DNA of 64,000 nt. Source: Halomonas sp. (lineage in GTDB: Bacteria; Pseudomonadota; Gammaproteobacteria; Pseudomonadales; Halomonadaceae). The stretch is taken from contig NZ_JAJUFQ010000002.1 in assembly GCF_029263665.1 (NCBI RefSeq), forward strand, positions 124,001 to 188,000, read 5' to 3'. This document shows, piece after piece, positions 38,214 through 47,559 of the stretch. The position numbers and the translations under genes were made by a program. Every line of letters starts with the position of its first letter. Position 1 is the first letter of the stretch. The notes beneath the pieces were generated by a model. That model saw nothing but the letters and a program-made list of their open reading frames with translations. It made no database searches and had not been told where the DNA came from.

Positions 38214-38250
38214 CAGGTTGTGTACGGCCGCAGTTTGCGTACACAACCTG
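38214..38250. repeat. 13-bp perfect inverted repeat in the cheB leader
   Basis: CAGGTTGTGTACG and CGTACACAACCTG form a perfect 13-bp stem with an 11-base loop. It starts about ten bases after the -10 element of the cheB promoter and ends about 20 bases before the ribosome site, so it would lie in the 5' leader. No U-tract follows. It may be an operator, an RNA stabiliser or a barrier to transcription from cheR. Confidence 0.8.
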
Positions 38251-38280
38251 CACTTGCTACCGGTTTTCCAGGAGAGTCGT

Positions 38281-39339
38281 TTGAGCACGCCGAAAATAAA
38301 GGTGCTGTGTGTCGATGACTCGGCGCTGATCCGTAACCTGCTTCAGGAGATCATCGATGCCGAGCCCGACATGGAGGTCGTGGCGGTAGCGCCAGATCCT
38401 CTCATCGCCCGCGACCTGATCAAGCAGCACAACCCGGATGTACTGACGTTGGATGTCGAAATGCCGCGGATGGATGGACTCGACTTTCTCGAGCGCCTGA
38501 TGCGACTACGTCCGATGCCAGTGTTGATGGTGTCATCACTGACCCAGGCCGGTTCCGAGGTTACCTTGCGTGCCTTGGAGCTGGGGGCAGTGGATTTCAT
38601 CGCCAAGCCGTCGATGGGGATCCGCAACGGCATGCTCGATTATGCCGAAGAGATCACCGGTCGGATTCGCGCTGCCGCACGTTCACGGCCCCGCCAGCGT
38701 CCCCCGTCCAATACTCCGGTCACGGCTCTTGCCGCCCCCATGGTATCCAGCGAAAAGCTGATCATCATCGGCGCTTCCACCGGTGGTACCGAGGCCATTC
38801 GTCAAGTGCTGGAGCCACTACCCGCCAACAGCCCGGCCATTCTGATCACCCAGCATATGCCCGGCGGCTTCACTCGCTCCTTTGCCGAGCGACTCAACCG
38901 CTTGTGTCGAATCACCGTCAAGGAAGCCGAGAACGGCGAGCGGGTGCTGCCCGGCCATGCCTATATCGCACCGGGTGATCATCACCTCGAGCTGGCCAGA
39001 AGCGGGGCCAACTACATCACTCGCCTGCACGATGGTCCCCCGGTCAACCGTCATCGGCCCTCGGTCGATGTGTTGTTTCGTTCAGCTGCACGTTGCGCCG
39101 GACGCAACGCCGTAGCCGCACTGCTCACCGGAATGGGCAAGGACGGCGCAGCCGGACTACTCGAAATGCGTCAGGCCGGTGCACCGACATTGGCACAGGA
39201 CGAACAGAGTTGCGTGGTATTCGGCATGCCCCGCGAAGCCATTGCCTTGAACGCAGCCACGGAAGTGACCGCACTGGATGACATTGCATCACGCTTGATT
39301 GCGCTGGTCGCGGCGTCGGGACGGGCCCAGCGGGTGTAG
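38281..39339 (+). CDS. cheB: Chemotaxis methylesterase / glutamine deamidase CheB
   Basis: The start is a TTG at 38281 preceded by AGGAGAG; it gives [20 protein letters not shown] (352 residues), the exact CheB N-terminus. An upstream TTG at 38218 lies inside the inverted repeat with no ribosome site. The receiver has acceptor Asp58 ([12 protein letters not shown]) and the esterase has the Ser-His-Asp triad ([38 protein letters not shown]). CheB-P removes receptor methyl groups and opposes CheR. Confidence 0.95.
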   Translation: MSTPKIKVLCVDDSALIRNLLQEIIDAEPDMEVVAVAPDPLIARDLIKQHNPDVLTLDVEMPRMDGLDFLERLMRLRPMPVLMVSSLTQAGSEVTLRALELGAVDFIAKPSMGIRNGMLDYAEEITGRIRAAARSRPRQRPPSNTPVTALAAPMVSSEKLIIIGASTGGTEAIRQVLEPLPANSPAILITQHMPGGFTRSFAERLNRLCRITVKEAENGERVLPGHAYIAPGDHHLELARSGANYITRLHDGPPVNRHRPSVDVLFRSAARCAGRNAVAALLTGMGKDGAAGLLEMRQAGAPTLAQDEQSCVVFGMPREAIALNAATEVTALDDIASRLIALVAASGRAQRV

Positions 39340-39422
39340 CGCTTCCAGGTGTAGCGCTTCCAGGTGCAGCTCCGGGTATAGCGCTCTCAAACTTAGCACT
39401 TTCGAACACAGCACTCTCAAAC
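39333..39422 (+). repeat. Degenerate ~15-bp tandem array between cheB and receptor 2
   Basis: GGTGTAGCGCTTCCA is repeated exactly twice (39333 and 39348), followed by degenerate copies around AGCTCC (39368), AGCGCTCTC (39379), AGCACTTTC (39394) and AGCACTCTC (39409), mostly 15 bases apart. The first copy includes the cheB stop. The array probably arose by slippage and fills the cheB-receptor gap. Confidence 0.65.
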
Positions 39423-39444
39423 CACACCTGGCGCTCCAGGTGTG
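39423..39444 (+). terminator. Strong hairpin after cheB
   Basis: CACACCTGG and CCAGGTGTG form a perfect 9-bp stem with a CGCT loop just after the tandem array and 20 bases before receptor 2. No T-run follows, so it may pause or stabilise rather than stop transcription. Confidence 0.5.
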
Positions 39445-39463
39445 ACTGACAAGGATCGCTCAA

Positions 39464-41140
39464 ATGTTCAAGCAACTTCGTAATGTAAGTGTTCATGCAC
39501 TGATCGTCGTGCTGCTGCTGTTCCTGATACTTCTTACCGGCACGATCGTGGCCATCGGCACCAAGACCAACAGCGAAGCCAAGCAGACCATGGCTTCTAT
39601 CGACGCCGTCAATATACAGCAACTCAATCAGCTCAATCGGGCCAGTGCCGCATTCTCGAGCGCGTTGTTCGACATGGAAGTCTATCGTGATACCGGCGAA
39701 CCCAAGTTCCTGGACAAGGCAGCATTACGCATCGAACAGTCCGACCAGCATTTTCAGATCTTCGCCGCCTCCAAGCGGCTAGGAGACGGCATCGCACTCG
39801 GGGATGCCTTTACCGAGGCTTATCATGCTGTCGCCCAATCGACACCACTGCTGGTGGAAGCATTGAAGAAGGGCGATGTCGAGGACTACGACAAACTGCG
39901 CGATGCTCTGGCCCCGGATATCCTCGAGCTCAACCATACAGTGCGACATTTCGCGGAGTATGGTGATCGTCGCAGCGATGCGCTCATGACGTCATTCGAG
40001 AACGTCAGTGCCGACTTCTCCATGCTGAGATACATCGCCCTGGCCACCATCATACTGGGTTATGGCATCGTCTATCTGTGCATACGGCGTCTGATCGTGG
40101 TGCCACTGAAACAGTCTGTACTCACCCTGGAAAACATCGCGCGATGCGACCTGAGTTCAGACATCAAGGTGGAAGGCCGTAACGAACTCAGCCGTCTGTT
40201 CAACGCCATGCGCGACATGCAGAGCAGCCTGACCAACACCGTCAGTGGTGTGCGTCAGAGCAGTGTTCAGCTCGTCAGCGTCAGTCAAGAAATCGCCACC
40301 GGCAATACTGACCTGGCGTCACGCACCGAACAACAGGCTGCCTCTCTGGAAGAGACTGCCTCCAGCATGGAAGAGATCACTACCACGGTCGCACAGAACG
40401 CTGACAATGCCGGTCAGGCCCGGCACCTGGCAATGGAGGCGTCTCACACGGCAGAGAAAGGTGGAGAAGTGGTCAGCCAGGTCGTCGACACCATGGGGCG
40501 CATCAGTTCGAGCTCCCGGGAAATTGCCGAAATTACCGGCATGATCGACTCGATTGCTTTCCAGACCAACATCCTGGCCTTGAATGCCTCGGTCGAAGCC
40601 GCTCGCGCCGGCGAGCAGGGCCGTGGCTTTGCTGTGGTGGCGGGAGAAGTTCGTAGCCTGGCCAGTCGCTCTGCGGAAGCCGCACGTCAAATCAAGGCAT
40701 TGATCGAGACATCCGCCAGCCAAGTGGAAGATGGCGCCTCCCTGGCCCGCCAGGCGGGCGACACCATGCGAGACGTCGTGGCTTCAGTGCGTCGAGTCAG
40801 CGATATCGTCGACGAAATTGCCGTGGCTTCACGCGAGCAGAGCGATGGCATCATTCAGATCGGTCAGGCCGTGATGCAGATGGATCAAGCGACACAGCTC
40901 AATGCCTCTCTGGTCCAGAAGGTCTCCCGAGAGGCCGAAAGCCTGTCACGACAAGCCAACTCTCTGGAAGGCGCCATGGCCGTCTTCCGCCTATCACAAT
41001 CTTCCCCTGGGGCAGGTCCTCTGGCCAATCACACGACCGCGCTCCTGCCACATGCCAAGACTGACGATTCATCAGGGCAATCCCTGAACCCCAGCAAGAC
41101 ACCTTCCTCGGAAGACACCGATAACTGGGAAACGTTTTAA
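39464..41140 (+). CDS. Methyl-accepting chemotaxis protein (receptor 2)
   Basis: The 558-residue receptor has membrane helices at about 10-32 and 190-210, a Tar/Tsr-like periplasmic four-helix domain, HAMP, and a signalling domain with the tip [20 protein letters not shown]. It ends exactly in NWETF, the CheR/CheB docking pentapeptide of E. coli Tsr and Tar. It is more similar to receptor 1 in the cytoplasmic part than in the ligand domain. The ligand is unknown. cheY follows after 38 bases. Confidence 0.94.
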   Translation: MFKQLRNVSVHALIVVLLLFLILLTGTIVAIGTKTNSEAKQTMASIDAVNIQQLNQLNRASAAFSSALFDMEVYRDTGEPKFLDKAALRIEQSDQHFQIFAASKRLGDGIALGDAFTEAYHAVAQSTPLLVEALKKGDVEDYDKLRDALAPDILELNHTVRHFAEYGDRRSDALMTSFENVSADFSMLRYIALATIILGYGIVYLCIRRLIVVPLKQSVLTLENIARCDLSSDIKVEGRNELSRLFNAMRDMQSSLTNTVSGVRQSSVQLVSVSQEIATGNTDLASRTEQQAASLEETASSMEEITTTVAQNADNAGQARHLAMEASHTAEKGGEVVSQVVDTMGRISSSSREIAEITGMIDSIAFQTNILALNASVEAARAGEQGRGFAVVAGEVRSLASRSAEAARQIKALIETSASQVEDGASLARQAGDTMRDVVASVRRVSDIVDEIAVASREQSDGIIQIGQAVMQMDQATQLNASLVQKVSREAESLSRQANSLEGAMAVFRLSQSSPGAGPLANHTTALLPHAKTDDSSGQSLNPSKTPSSEDTDNWETF

Positions 41141-41178
41141 CACTAGACACATCAATCCGGATCAATAGAGGACACCCA

Positions 41179-41568
41179 ATGGCCGACAAGAACATGCGCA
41201 TTCTGGTGGTGGATGACTTTCCTACCATGCGTCGTATCGTGCGCAGCCTGCTCAAAGAACTGGGCTACACCAATGTCGAGGAAGCCGAAGATGGCGAAGA
41301 AGGTCTGGCCCGCTTACGTGCCGAAGCTTTCGATTTCGTGGTATCCGACTGGAACATGCCCAACCTTGATGGCCTGGAAATGCTCAAGCGCATTCGCGCT
41401 GATGATGGCCTGAAGTCCTTGCCGGTATTGATGGTCACCGCCGAGGCCAAGAAGGAAAACATCATCGCTGCCGCCCAGGCAGGTGCCAATGGTTATGTGG
41501 TCAAACCTTTCACTGCCGCCACACTTGAGGAAAAGCTGAACAAGATATTCGAGAAGCTTGGCATATGA
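41179..41568 (+). CDS. cheY: Chemotaxis response regulator CheY
   Basis: The 129-residue single receiver domain has the acidic pair in [13 protein letters not shown], acceptor Asp57 in [12 protein letters not shown], the switch Thr in [11 protein letters not shown] and the Lys in [15 protein letters not shown], all as in enteric CheY. CheY-P binds FliM (N-terminal motif intact in this window). AGAGGA precedes the ATG. Confidence 0.98.
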   Translation: MADKNMRILVVDDFPTMRRIVRSLLKELGYTNVEEAEDGEEGLARLRAEAFDFVVSDWNMPNLDGLEMLKRIRADDGLKSLPVLMVTAEAKKENIIAAAQAGANGYVVKPFTAATLEEKLNKIFEKLGI

Positions 41569-41592
41569 GATCCAGGACACCACCAGGAGACA

Positions 41593-42276
41593 ATGATGAG
41601 CGAACCACGGACGATCGATCCCGGCCATGTGTCCACTGCATCCAACGATGACATGGTGCAGCGCATCGGCCAGTTGGCGCGCATGTTGCGCGACAGCATG
41701 CGTGAACTGGGCCTGGACAAGGAAGTCGAACGTGCCGCCGAGGCGATACCCGATGCACGAGACAGGTTGAGTTACATCGCTACCATGACCGAGCAGGCTG
41801 CAGAGCGTTCTCTCAATGCCATCGACCGCGCCCAGCCCCTGCAGGACCTGATGAGCGAGAGAGCCAATGCGCTTCAGCAACGCTGGACAACCTGTCAGGA
41901 GACCCTTCCGTTGGTACAAGGGAGCACGGAAGTCGCCAGGCTGATTCACGATACCCAGACCTATCTCGCCGAAGTACCGGAACATACGCAAGCCACCCGC
42001 CAGGAACTGCTGGAGATCCTGATGGCGCAGGATTTCCAGGACCTGACGGGGCAGGTCATTAAACGCATGATGGATGTCATCCGGGAAATCGAGCAGCAAT
42101 TGGTCCAGGTCCTGCTCGATAACGTACCTGCAGGCGAAGCCCGGGAAAACCGACGACAGAAGGCCCAGGAACGCGATCAAGGCCTGCTCAACGGGCCACA
42201 GATCGATACCAGCCACGCCGATGTCATGGCCAATCAGGACCAGGTCGACGACCTGCTTGATGAGCTGGGCTTCTGA
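41593..42276 (+). CDS. cheZ: CheY-P phosphatase CheZ
   Basis: The 227-residue helical protein carries the active-site motif [16 protein letters not shown] with the catalytic Gln, and a C-terminal CheY-binding peptide [11 protein letters not shown] after a flexible linker. CheZ dephosphorylates CheY-P. AGGAG lies just before two in-frame ATGs (41593, 41596); the first is used. A strong terminator follows. Confidence 0.96.
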   Translation: MMSEPRTIDPGHVSTASNDDMVQRIGQLARMLRDSMRELGLDKEVERAAEAIPDARDRLSYIATMTEQAAERSLNAIDRAQPLQDLMSERANALQQRWTTCQETLPLVQGSTEVARLIHDTQTYLAEVPEHTQATRQELLEILMAQDFQDLTGQVIKRMMDVIREIEQQLVQVLLDNVPAGEARENRRQKAQERDQGLLNGPQIDTSHADVMANQDQVDDLLDELGF

Positions 42277-42298
42277 CGCCTTCACCTTACCGATCCTG

Positions 42299-42341
42299 AA
42301 GGCCGGAGAAGACAGACCTTTACTGTCTTTTTCCGGCCTTT
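42299..42341 (+). terminator. Intrinsic terminator after cheZ
   Basis: AAGGCCGGA pairs with TCCGGCCTT, enclosing an inner AAGACAG/CTGTCTT helix, and is followed by TTGACC. It closes the mot-che block; flhB then begins a new unit 55 bases later. Confidence 0.85.
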
Positions 42342-42395
42342 GACCAGCATGGCTCGACGCACAATGGGCAATGAAAATCTCGCCCGAAAACCGTC

Positions 42396-43556
42396 ATGGC
42401 CGACCACAGCAGCGATCAGGAAAAAACCGAAGATGCCACCCCTCGACGCAAGGAAAAAGCTCGGGAGGAAGGCCAGGTAGCGCGCTCCAGAGAGCTTGCC
42501 ACCTTTCTATTGCTTCTGGCTGGTGTCATTGGCCTATGGTCCTTGGGGAGCCAGCTGTATGACCTGCTGAGTTCCGTCATGGAACAAGCCTTTCTGTTCG
42601 AACGCAGAGAGGCGATGGAAACCATGCCGATGCTTGACCAGGCCCTGTCACTCGGTCAGCGCAGCCTGTTCAATCTGATACCTCTTTTTATGTTGCTCAG
42701 CGTGGTCGCGTTGGCAGCGCCAGCACTGCTTGGCGGCTGGCTGCTATCGGCCAAGTCCCTCAAGCCTCAACTGTCAAAGCTCAACCCCGTCAAGGGATTA
42801 TCACGCATGTTCTCCACACATGCCCTGGCCGAACTGGGCAAGGCGATTGCCAAGGCAGCGCTGGTGGGTGGTCTCGGGTCAGTCCTCCTTTTCCATCATC
42901 GTGGCCAGACCATGGACCTGATGAGTCTGCCACTGACCGCCGCTTTGTCTGAGGCTGTACGGCTGATCTCCAAGGCTTGTGGGTTGATGGTGATGACCTT
43001 GGTCGTGGTGGTCCTGATCGATGTCCCCTATCAGCTATGGAGCCACAACAAGAAGCTGCGCATGAGTAAGGAAGACATTCGCCAGGAGCACAAGGAATCC
43101 GAAGGAGACCCCCACATCAAGGGCCGCATCCGTCAACAGCAACAGGCCATGGCCCGTAGCCGGATGATGAGTCAGGTCCCCCATGCCGACGTGATCATTA
43201 CCAATCCCTCTCACTACGCGGTGGCACTGAGTTACCGCGAGGACAGCATGGGAGCTCCGAAAGTCGTGGCCAAGGGTATGGACCACGTGGCGGCAAGAAT
43301 TCGAGAGCTTGCCTGCGAGGCTGGCATTCCTCTGTTATCCGCGCCTCCCCTGGCCCGAACGCTCTACCACCACGTTGACCTGGATCGAGAAATCCCAGTC
43401 GAGTTGTACAACGCAGTCGCCGAGGTTCTGGCCTGGGCCTTTGGACTTAAACGCGCCATCCATGAAGGCGCAGAGCCACCTCCCGATCCAGCCTCCATTG
43501 ATGTGCCAGAACACCTGGCCATCCCAGCCTCCCCATCCCAGGAACACCGGTCATGA
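42396..43556 (+). CDS. flhB: Flagellar export switch protein FlhB
   Basis: The 386-residue protein has four membrane helices and a cytoplasmic domain with the autocleavage site. The motif reads VIITNPSHYAVALSYRED, so Ser replaces the usual Thr in NPTH (about N270-P-S-H273); cleavage after the Asn should still be possible. FlhB selects export substrates and is switched by FliK. The flhA start overlaps its stop. A second copy of its C-terminal half is encoded at 29334. Confidence 0.96.
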   Translation: MADHSSDQEKTEDATPRRKEKAREEGQVARSRELATFLLLLAGVIGLWSLGSQLYDLLSSVMEQAFLFERREAMETMPMLDQALSLGQRSLFNLIPLFMLLSVVALAAPALLGGWLLSAKSLKPQLSKLNPVKGLSRMFSTHALAELGKAIAKAALVGGLGSVLLFHHRGQTMDLMSLPLTAALSEAVRLISKACGLMVMTLVVVVLIDVPYQLWSHNKKLRMSKEDIRQEHKESEGDPHIKGRIRQQQQAMARSRMMSQVPHADVIITNPSHYAVALSYREDSMGAPKVVAKGMDHVAARIRELACEAGIPLLSAPPLARTLYHHVDLDREIPVELYNAVAEVLAWAFGLKRAIHEGAEPPPDPASIDVPEHLAIPASPSQEHRS

Positions 43557-45643
43557 AAGCCCTTCTGAATCAAGGCGGCCTGTTCGGCGTGCTCAAGCAG
43601 CTACCGATGAAGGTTCTCGCTGGTCCGCTGCTGATCATCATGATCATGTCGATGATGATCCTGCCGTTGCCACCTTTCATTCTGGATGTGCTGTTCACAT
43701 TCAACATTGCCTTGTCTGTCATGGTACTGCTGGTCAGCATGTTCTCCGAAAGGCCTCTGGATTTCGCTGCCTTTCCTGCGGTACTGCTGTTCACCACCCT
43801 GTTGCGGCTATCGCTCAACGTGGCATCGACCCGGGTCGTGCTGATGCATGGCCACGAAGGGGGAGACGCCGCTGGCAAGGTCATCGAGGCGTTCGGTCAG
43901 TTTCTGGTCGGCGGCAATTTCGCAGTCGGGCTGGTGGTCTTCCTGATCCTGGTGATCATCAATTTCATGGTCATCACCAAGGGCGCTGGTCGTATTGCTG
44001 AGGTGGGTGCCCGCTTCATGCTCGACTCCATGCCGGGCAAGCAGATGGCCATCGATGCCGATCTCAATGCAGGCCTGATCGGAGAAGATGACGCCAAACG
44101 CCGGCGTGCAGAGGTTTCCCAAGAATCAGACTTCTACGGCTCCATGGATGGTGCCAGCAAATTCGTCCGCGGCGATGCCATGGCGGGCCTGGTGATCATG
44201 GCGGTCAATATACTCGGCGGCCTGATGATTGGACTGCTCCAGTATCACATGGCCTTTGCCGATGCGGCCCGCACCTATGTACTGCTCGCCATCGGTGATG
44301 GCCTGGTGGCACAGATACCGGCCCTGGTGATCTCCACTGCCGCTGGTGTCACCGTCTCTCGGGTGAACACTGAACAGGATGTCGGCGAACAGATGATCAG
44401 CCAGCTGTTCGTCAATCCCAAGGTCCTGTGGTTGGCTGCCGGAGTCCTGGGATTACTTGGCCTGGTACCTGGCATGCCCAATCTGGTGTTCCTGATGTTT
44501 ACCATCCTGTTGGGCGGCCTGGCCTGGTGGCTAACGCGAACATCCGAGCAGCGCCTGGTGGAAACCCAGGAGCAGCAGGCAGCCCCCGCCGAACCAGAAG
44601 CGCCAGAGGCCAGTTGGGACGATGTCAGCCTGGTCGATACTCTCGGTCTTGAGGTCGGTCATCGCTTGATTCCTCTCGTCGACTCACGCCAGAAAGGCGA
44701 GCTGTTGGGAAGAATCAAGAATGTGCGCAAGAAGTTCGCCCAGGATGTCGGCTTTCTACCTCCTGTCGTACACATTCGCGACAACCTGGAACTCGGCGCC
44801 AACAGCTACCGAGTCACGCTCAAGGGGGCTGAGGTAGGACGCGCAGAAGCCTGGCCCGGACGTTGGCTGGCCATCGATCCCGGACAGGTATCCGGCCAAC
44901 TCGACGGCAGCCCAACCCAGGACCCTGCTTTTGGCTTACCAGCTTTATGGATCGATGCCGAACAACGTGAACAGGCACAGGTGTATGGCTACACCGTGGT
45001 CGATGCCAGCACGGTGATCGCCACGCACCTCAACCAGCTGCTGCACCGCCACGCCGCAGAGATGCTGGGTCGACATGAGGTGAAGAGACTGCTCGACAAA
45101 CTGGCCAAAGACAGTGATGACAAGTCACTGATCGAAGATGTGGTACCCAAAACACTGTCTCTGGTGGCCTTCACGCGTATTCTTCAGCAACTGCTGGATG
45201 AAGACGTGTCGATCCGCGACCTGCGAACGCTACTCGACACTCTGGCTGAATATGCTCCTCACCAGCAGGACCCTATGGAATTGGTTGCCATGGTGCGTGT
45301 AGCACTCGGCCGGGCCATCACTGAGCAATGGTTTGCTGGCCAGGAGACACTCCATGTCATCGGCCTGGCGCCCTCGCTCGAAAACGTGCTGACCCAGGCT
45401 ATGAGCGGTAATGGAGCGCTGGAGCCTGGCCTCGCTGAAACATTGCTGACGCAAACCGAAAGCGCCCTGCGGCAGCATGATGCCAGCGGGGAGCCGCCTG
45501 TCATGGTAGTCCAGCATTCCCTGCGCCCCCTGCTGGCTCGCTTTCTGCGCCAACGTTTGCACCACCTGGTCGTAATGTCCCAGGCCGAAATCCCCGACGA
45601 CCGTATTCTGCGCGTCACTACCGAGGTCGGGGGAGCTCTCTGA
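43553..45643 (+). CDS. flhA: Flagellar export gate/energiser protein FlhA
   Basis: The 696-residue protein has eight membrane helices in the first half (EGGDAAGKVIEAFGQFLVGG, the FlhA FHIPEP-type loop, is present) and a large cytoplasmic domain. GSMDGASKFVRGDAMAGLVI is a family signature. FlhA uses the proton motive force and forms the nonameric docking ring. The flhE start overlaps its stop (TGATG). Confidence 0.97.
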   Translation: MKALLNQGGLFGVLKQLPMKVLAGPLLIIMIMSMMILPLPPFILDVLFTFNIALSVMVLLVSMFSERPLDFAAFPAVLLFTTLLRLSLNVASTRVVLMHGHEGGDAAGKVIEAFGQFLVGGNFAVGLVVFLILVIINFMVITKGAGRIAEVGARFMLDSMPGKQMAIDADLNAGLIGEDDAKRRRAEVSQESDFYGSMDGASKFVRGDAMAGLVIMAVNILGGLMIGLLQYHMAFADAARTYVLLAIGDGLVAQIPALVISTAAGVTVSRVNTEQDVGEQMISQLFVNPKVLWLAAGVLGLLGLVPGMPNLVFLMFTILLGGLAWWLTRTSEQRLVETQEQQAAPAEPEAPEASWDDVSLVDTLGLEVGHRLIPLVDSRQKGELLGRIKNVRKKFAQDVGFLPPVVHIRDNLELGANSYRVTLKGAEVGRAEAWPGRWLAIDPGQVSGQLDGSPTQDPAFGLPALWIDAEQREQAQVYGYTVVDASTVIATHLNQLLHRHAAEMLGRHEVKRLLDKLAKDSDDKSLIEDVVPKTLSLVAFTRILQQLLDEDVSIRDLRTLLDTLAEYAPHQQDPMELVAMVRVALGRAITEQWFAGQETLHVIGLAPSLENVLTQAMSGNGALEPGLAETLLTQTESALRQHDASGEPPVMVVQHSLRPLLARFLRQRLHHLVVMSQAEIPDDRILRVTTEVGGAL

Positions 45644-46092
45644 TGGCCAACGTCCAGACAAGCATGGTCTCATGCAGAATTCGGCGCCTTCAGTCCACCA
45701 AGATCGCTCAGGTGGTTCTGCTGAACGCCTGTCTCATTGTCTTCGCCAGTTCAGCCACGGCCACGCCTGGGGCCTGGAGCGCAACGGCTCCACGCCTGAA
45801 TGTCGCCTCCAGCGAGATACCACGACGCTCTGCTCTTCTCCGACCGTCTTCTGCTCCCATCAAGGGCACGATCACTCGGGTGTCCTGGCATTACCGCGCG
45901 CCTCCCGGCAGCCGACTGTCCGCTTACCTCTGTGCAAACCAGCACTGCCAGTACCTAGCCGCAGAAGGTGGGGCCAGCAATGCCTTCCACGGCCTGCCTG
46001 CCTCCGCCCCACTACAGTTCCGCTTTCGTCTTCACCCGGGCCAACGCCCCGTGACGATCGAAGCACTGGGCGTGCTCGTCAACCACCGCTGA
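45643..46092 (+). CDS. flhE: Flagellar protein FlhE (proton-leak control at the export gate)
   Basis: The 149-residue protein has an N-terminal signal peptide (VVLLNACLIVFASSATATPG) and the FlhE core ITRVSWHYRAPPGSRLSAYL with HGLPASAPLQFRFRL. FlhE is a periplasmic protein that keeps the export gate from leaking protons in Salmonella. The start overlaps flhA and fliA follows 12 bases later. FlhE is mostly known from enteric bacteria; its presence beside flhDC supports an enteric-like flagellar system. Confidence 0.85.
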   Translation: MANVQTSMVSCRIRRLQSTKIAQVVLLNACLIVFASSATATPGAWSATAPRLNVASSEIPRRSALLRPSSAPIKGTITRVSWHYRAPPGSRLSAYLCANQHCQYLAAEGGASNAFHGLPASAPLQFRFRLHPGQRPVTIEALGVLVNHR

Positions 46093-46104
46093 GGCATATC
46101 CTCC

Positions 46105-46824
46105 ATGTCACAGGGAACCGCCATGTACACAGCCCAAGGCAAGATAGATCCACAAGCCCAGTTGGAAGCCTATCTCCCCATGGTCCGCCGCCAAGCACTG
46201 GCACTGCAGGTACGCCTGCCCGCCGGAGTCGATCTCGATGATCTCATTCAAGCCGGCATGCTCGGACTGATCGAGGCTTTGGGGCGCTATGACCCCAGCC
46301 AGGGAGCCCAATTGTCAACCTATGCCAGCCAGCGCGTACACGGGGCCATGCTGGACGAGCTTCGCAGTCGTGACTGGTTGCCTCGCAGGGTACGACGCCA
46401 GGCCCGAGCCCTGGAAACCACTATCCGCGAGTTGCAACAGAAACTGGGACGAGTTCCCGAAGAACGTGAAATAGCGGCCACCATGGACATGGATCTGGTC
46501 AGCTACCGACAGCTGCTCGGCGACATCAACAATGGGTTGTTATTGCCATTCGAAGACATTCTGGAAGAAAAGGGAGAACAGAGTTTTTGTGACCAACAAA
46601 GCTCCTGTCTACTGAGTGAGCTGATCGAAGGCGACCAACGCCAAGCCTTGATTGACGCTATCACGGAACTGCCGGAAAGAGAAAAGCTGCTGATGGGTCT
46701 GTATTATCAGGAGGAGTTGAACCTCAAGGAAATCGGTGCCGTATTGGGCGTCAGTGAATCACGCGTATGCCAGCTTCACAGCCAGGCCATACGGCGTCTG
46801 CGCAGCCAGTTGTGTGAGTACTAG
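46105..46824 (+). CDS. fliA: Flagellar sigma factor FliA (sigma-28)
   Basis: The 239-residue protein has sigma region 2 (LDDLIQAGMLGLIEALGRYD), region 3 and region 4 (LPEREKLLMGLYYQEELNLK, then EIGAVLGVSESRVCQLHSQA). An in-frame ATG at 46123 is an alternative start. It recognises the sigma-28 promoters found at flgK, flgM, fliC, fliD, motA and cheB, and is held by FlgM. In many polar-flagellated gammaproteobacteria flhF and flhG precede fliA; here flhE does. Confidence 0.97.
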   Translation: MSQGTAMYTAQGKIDPQAQLEAYLPMVRRQALALQVRLPAGVDLDDLIQAGMLGLIEALGRYDPSQGAQLSTYASQRVHGAMLDELRSRDWLPRRVRRQARALETTIRELQQKLGRVPEEREIAATMDMDLVSYRQLLGDINNGLLLPFEDILEEKGEQSFCDQQSSCLLSELIEGDQRQALIDAITELPEREKLLMGLYYQEELNLKEIGAVLGVSESRVCQLHSQAIRRLRSQLCEY

Positions 46825-47067
46825 ATCCTGCACAGGCATGTTCCCTGGAGGCCAATTTCTCGCATGCATTCCGCATGCTGTTATGAATCAGTATTTAGAA
46901 TGAACTTGCAATCCTGCTTATTTACTACCACATATTACTGATTTAAATGCAATTTTACACAACATCTCTTGAACTTGATGTGATTATGAACACAGAATAG
47001 GCATTAGAAATATATATTTATAGAAGTAAAATTATCATTCTCGCTTCCGATATGTAGGAGGAGGGTT

Positions 47068-47535
47068 ATGCCTTCCGGCCTGGATGGCTTTGATCGTCAT
47101 ATTCTCTTTCTCCTGCAGCGCGATGCCTCTCTTTCCATCAAGGAGCTCGCGGAAGCGGTAAATCTTTCAACCACGCCATGCTGGAAACGCGTCAAGCGTC
47201 TGGCGGAAAGCGGCTATATCCGAAGCCGGGTTGCGCTGCTTAACCCGGAAAAGCTGGGCCTTGGTCTCTCGGTCTTCGTGCAGATCAAGACACAGCGTCA
47301 TGACAAGGGCTGGCTGGAAACATTCGCCAAGACGGTGATGAGCTTCGAAGAAGTGGTGGAGTTCTACCGCATGTCAGGTGAATGGGACTACATGCTACGC
47401 GTCGTTGTACGCGACATTAGCGCCTATGACGCCTTCTACAAGAAACTGATCAACAGCACCGAGGGCCTGACCAACGTCAGTTCAAACTTCGCCATGGAGC
47501 AGATCAAGTACACCACTGCATTCCCGATAGCATGA
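47068..47535 (+). CDS. decR: Lrp/AsnC-family regulator, DecR (YbaO)-like
   Basis: The 155-residue protein has an Lrp winged HTH with TTPCWKRVKRLAESGYI and the RAM domain motif VEFYRMSGEWDYMLRVVVRD; the end NFAMEQIKYTTAFPI closely follows E. coli DecR. DecR responds to cysteine and switches on cysteine-degrading enzymes. It faces the cysteine desulfhydrase gene tail-to-tail across 24 bases. A strong AGGAGGAGGG site precedes the ATG. The DecR name is from resemblance; target and ligand are inferred. Confidence 0.85.
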   Translation: MPSGLDGFDRHILFLLQRDASLSIKELAEAVNLSTTPCWKRVKRLAESGYIRSRVALLNPEKLGLGLSVFVQIKTQRHDKGWLETFAKTVMSFEEVVEFYRMSGEWDYMLRVVVRDISAYDAFYKKLINSTEGLTNVSSNFAMEQIKYTTAFPIA

Positions 47536-47559
47536 TGCGCGAGGCTTAGAGCGAATGAG

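Noticed and set aside
38218..38280. Upstream TTG start for cheB
   Set aside because: It lies inside the inverted repeat without a ribosome site, and would add residues not found in CheB.
39333..39422. CRISPR-like array before receptor 2
   Set aside because: The units are 15 bases, directly adjacent and degenerate, with no spacers and no cas genes.
41090..41140. ACCGATAA near the start of cheY, similar to a sigma-28 -10
   Set aside because: There is no TAAAG-like element at the right distance and the bases encode the conserved receptor C-terminus.
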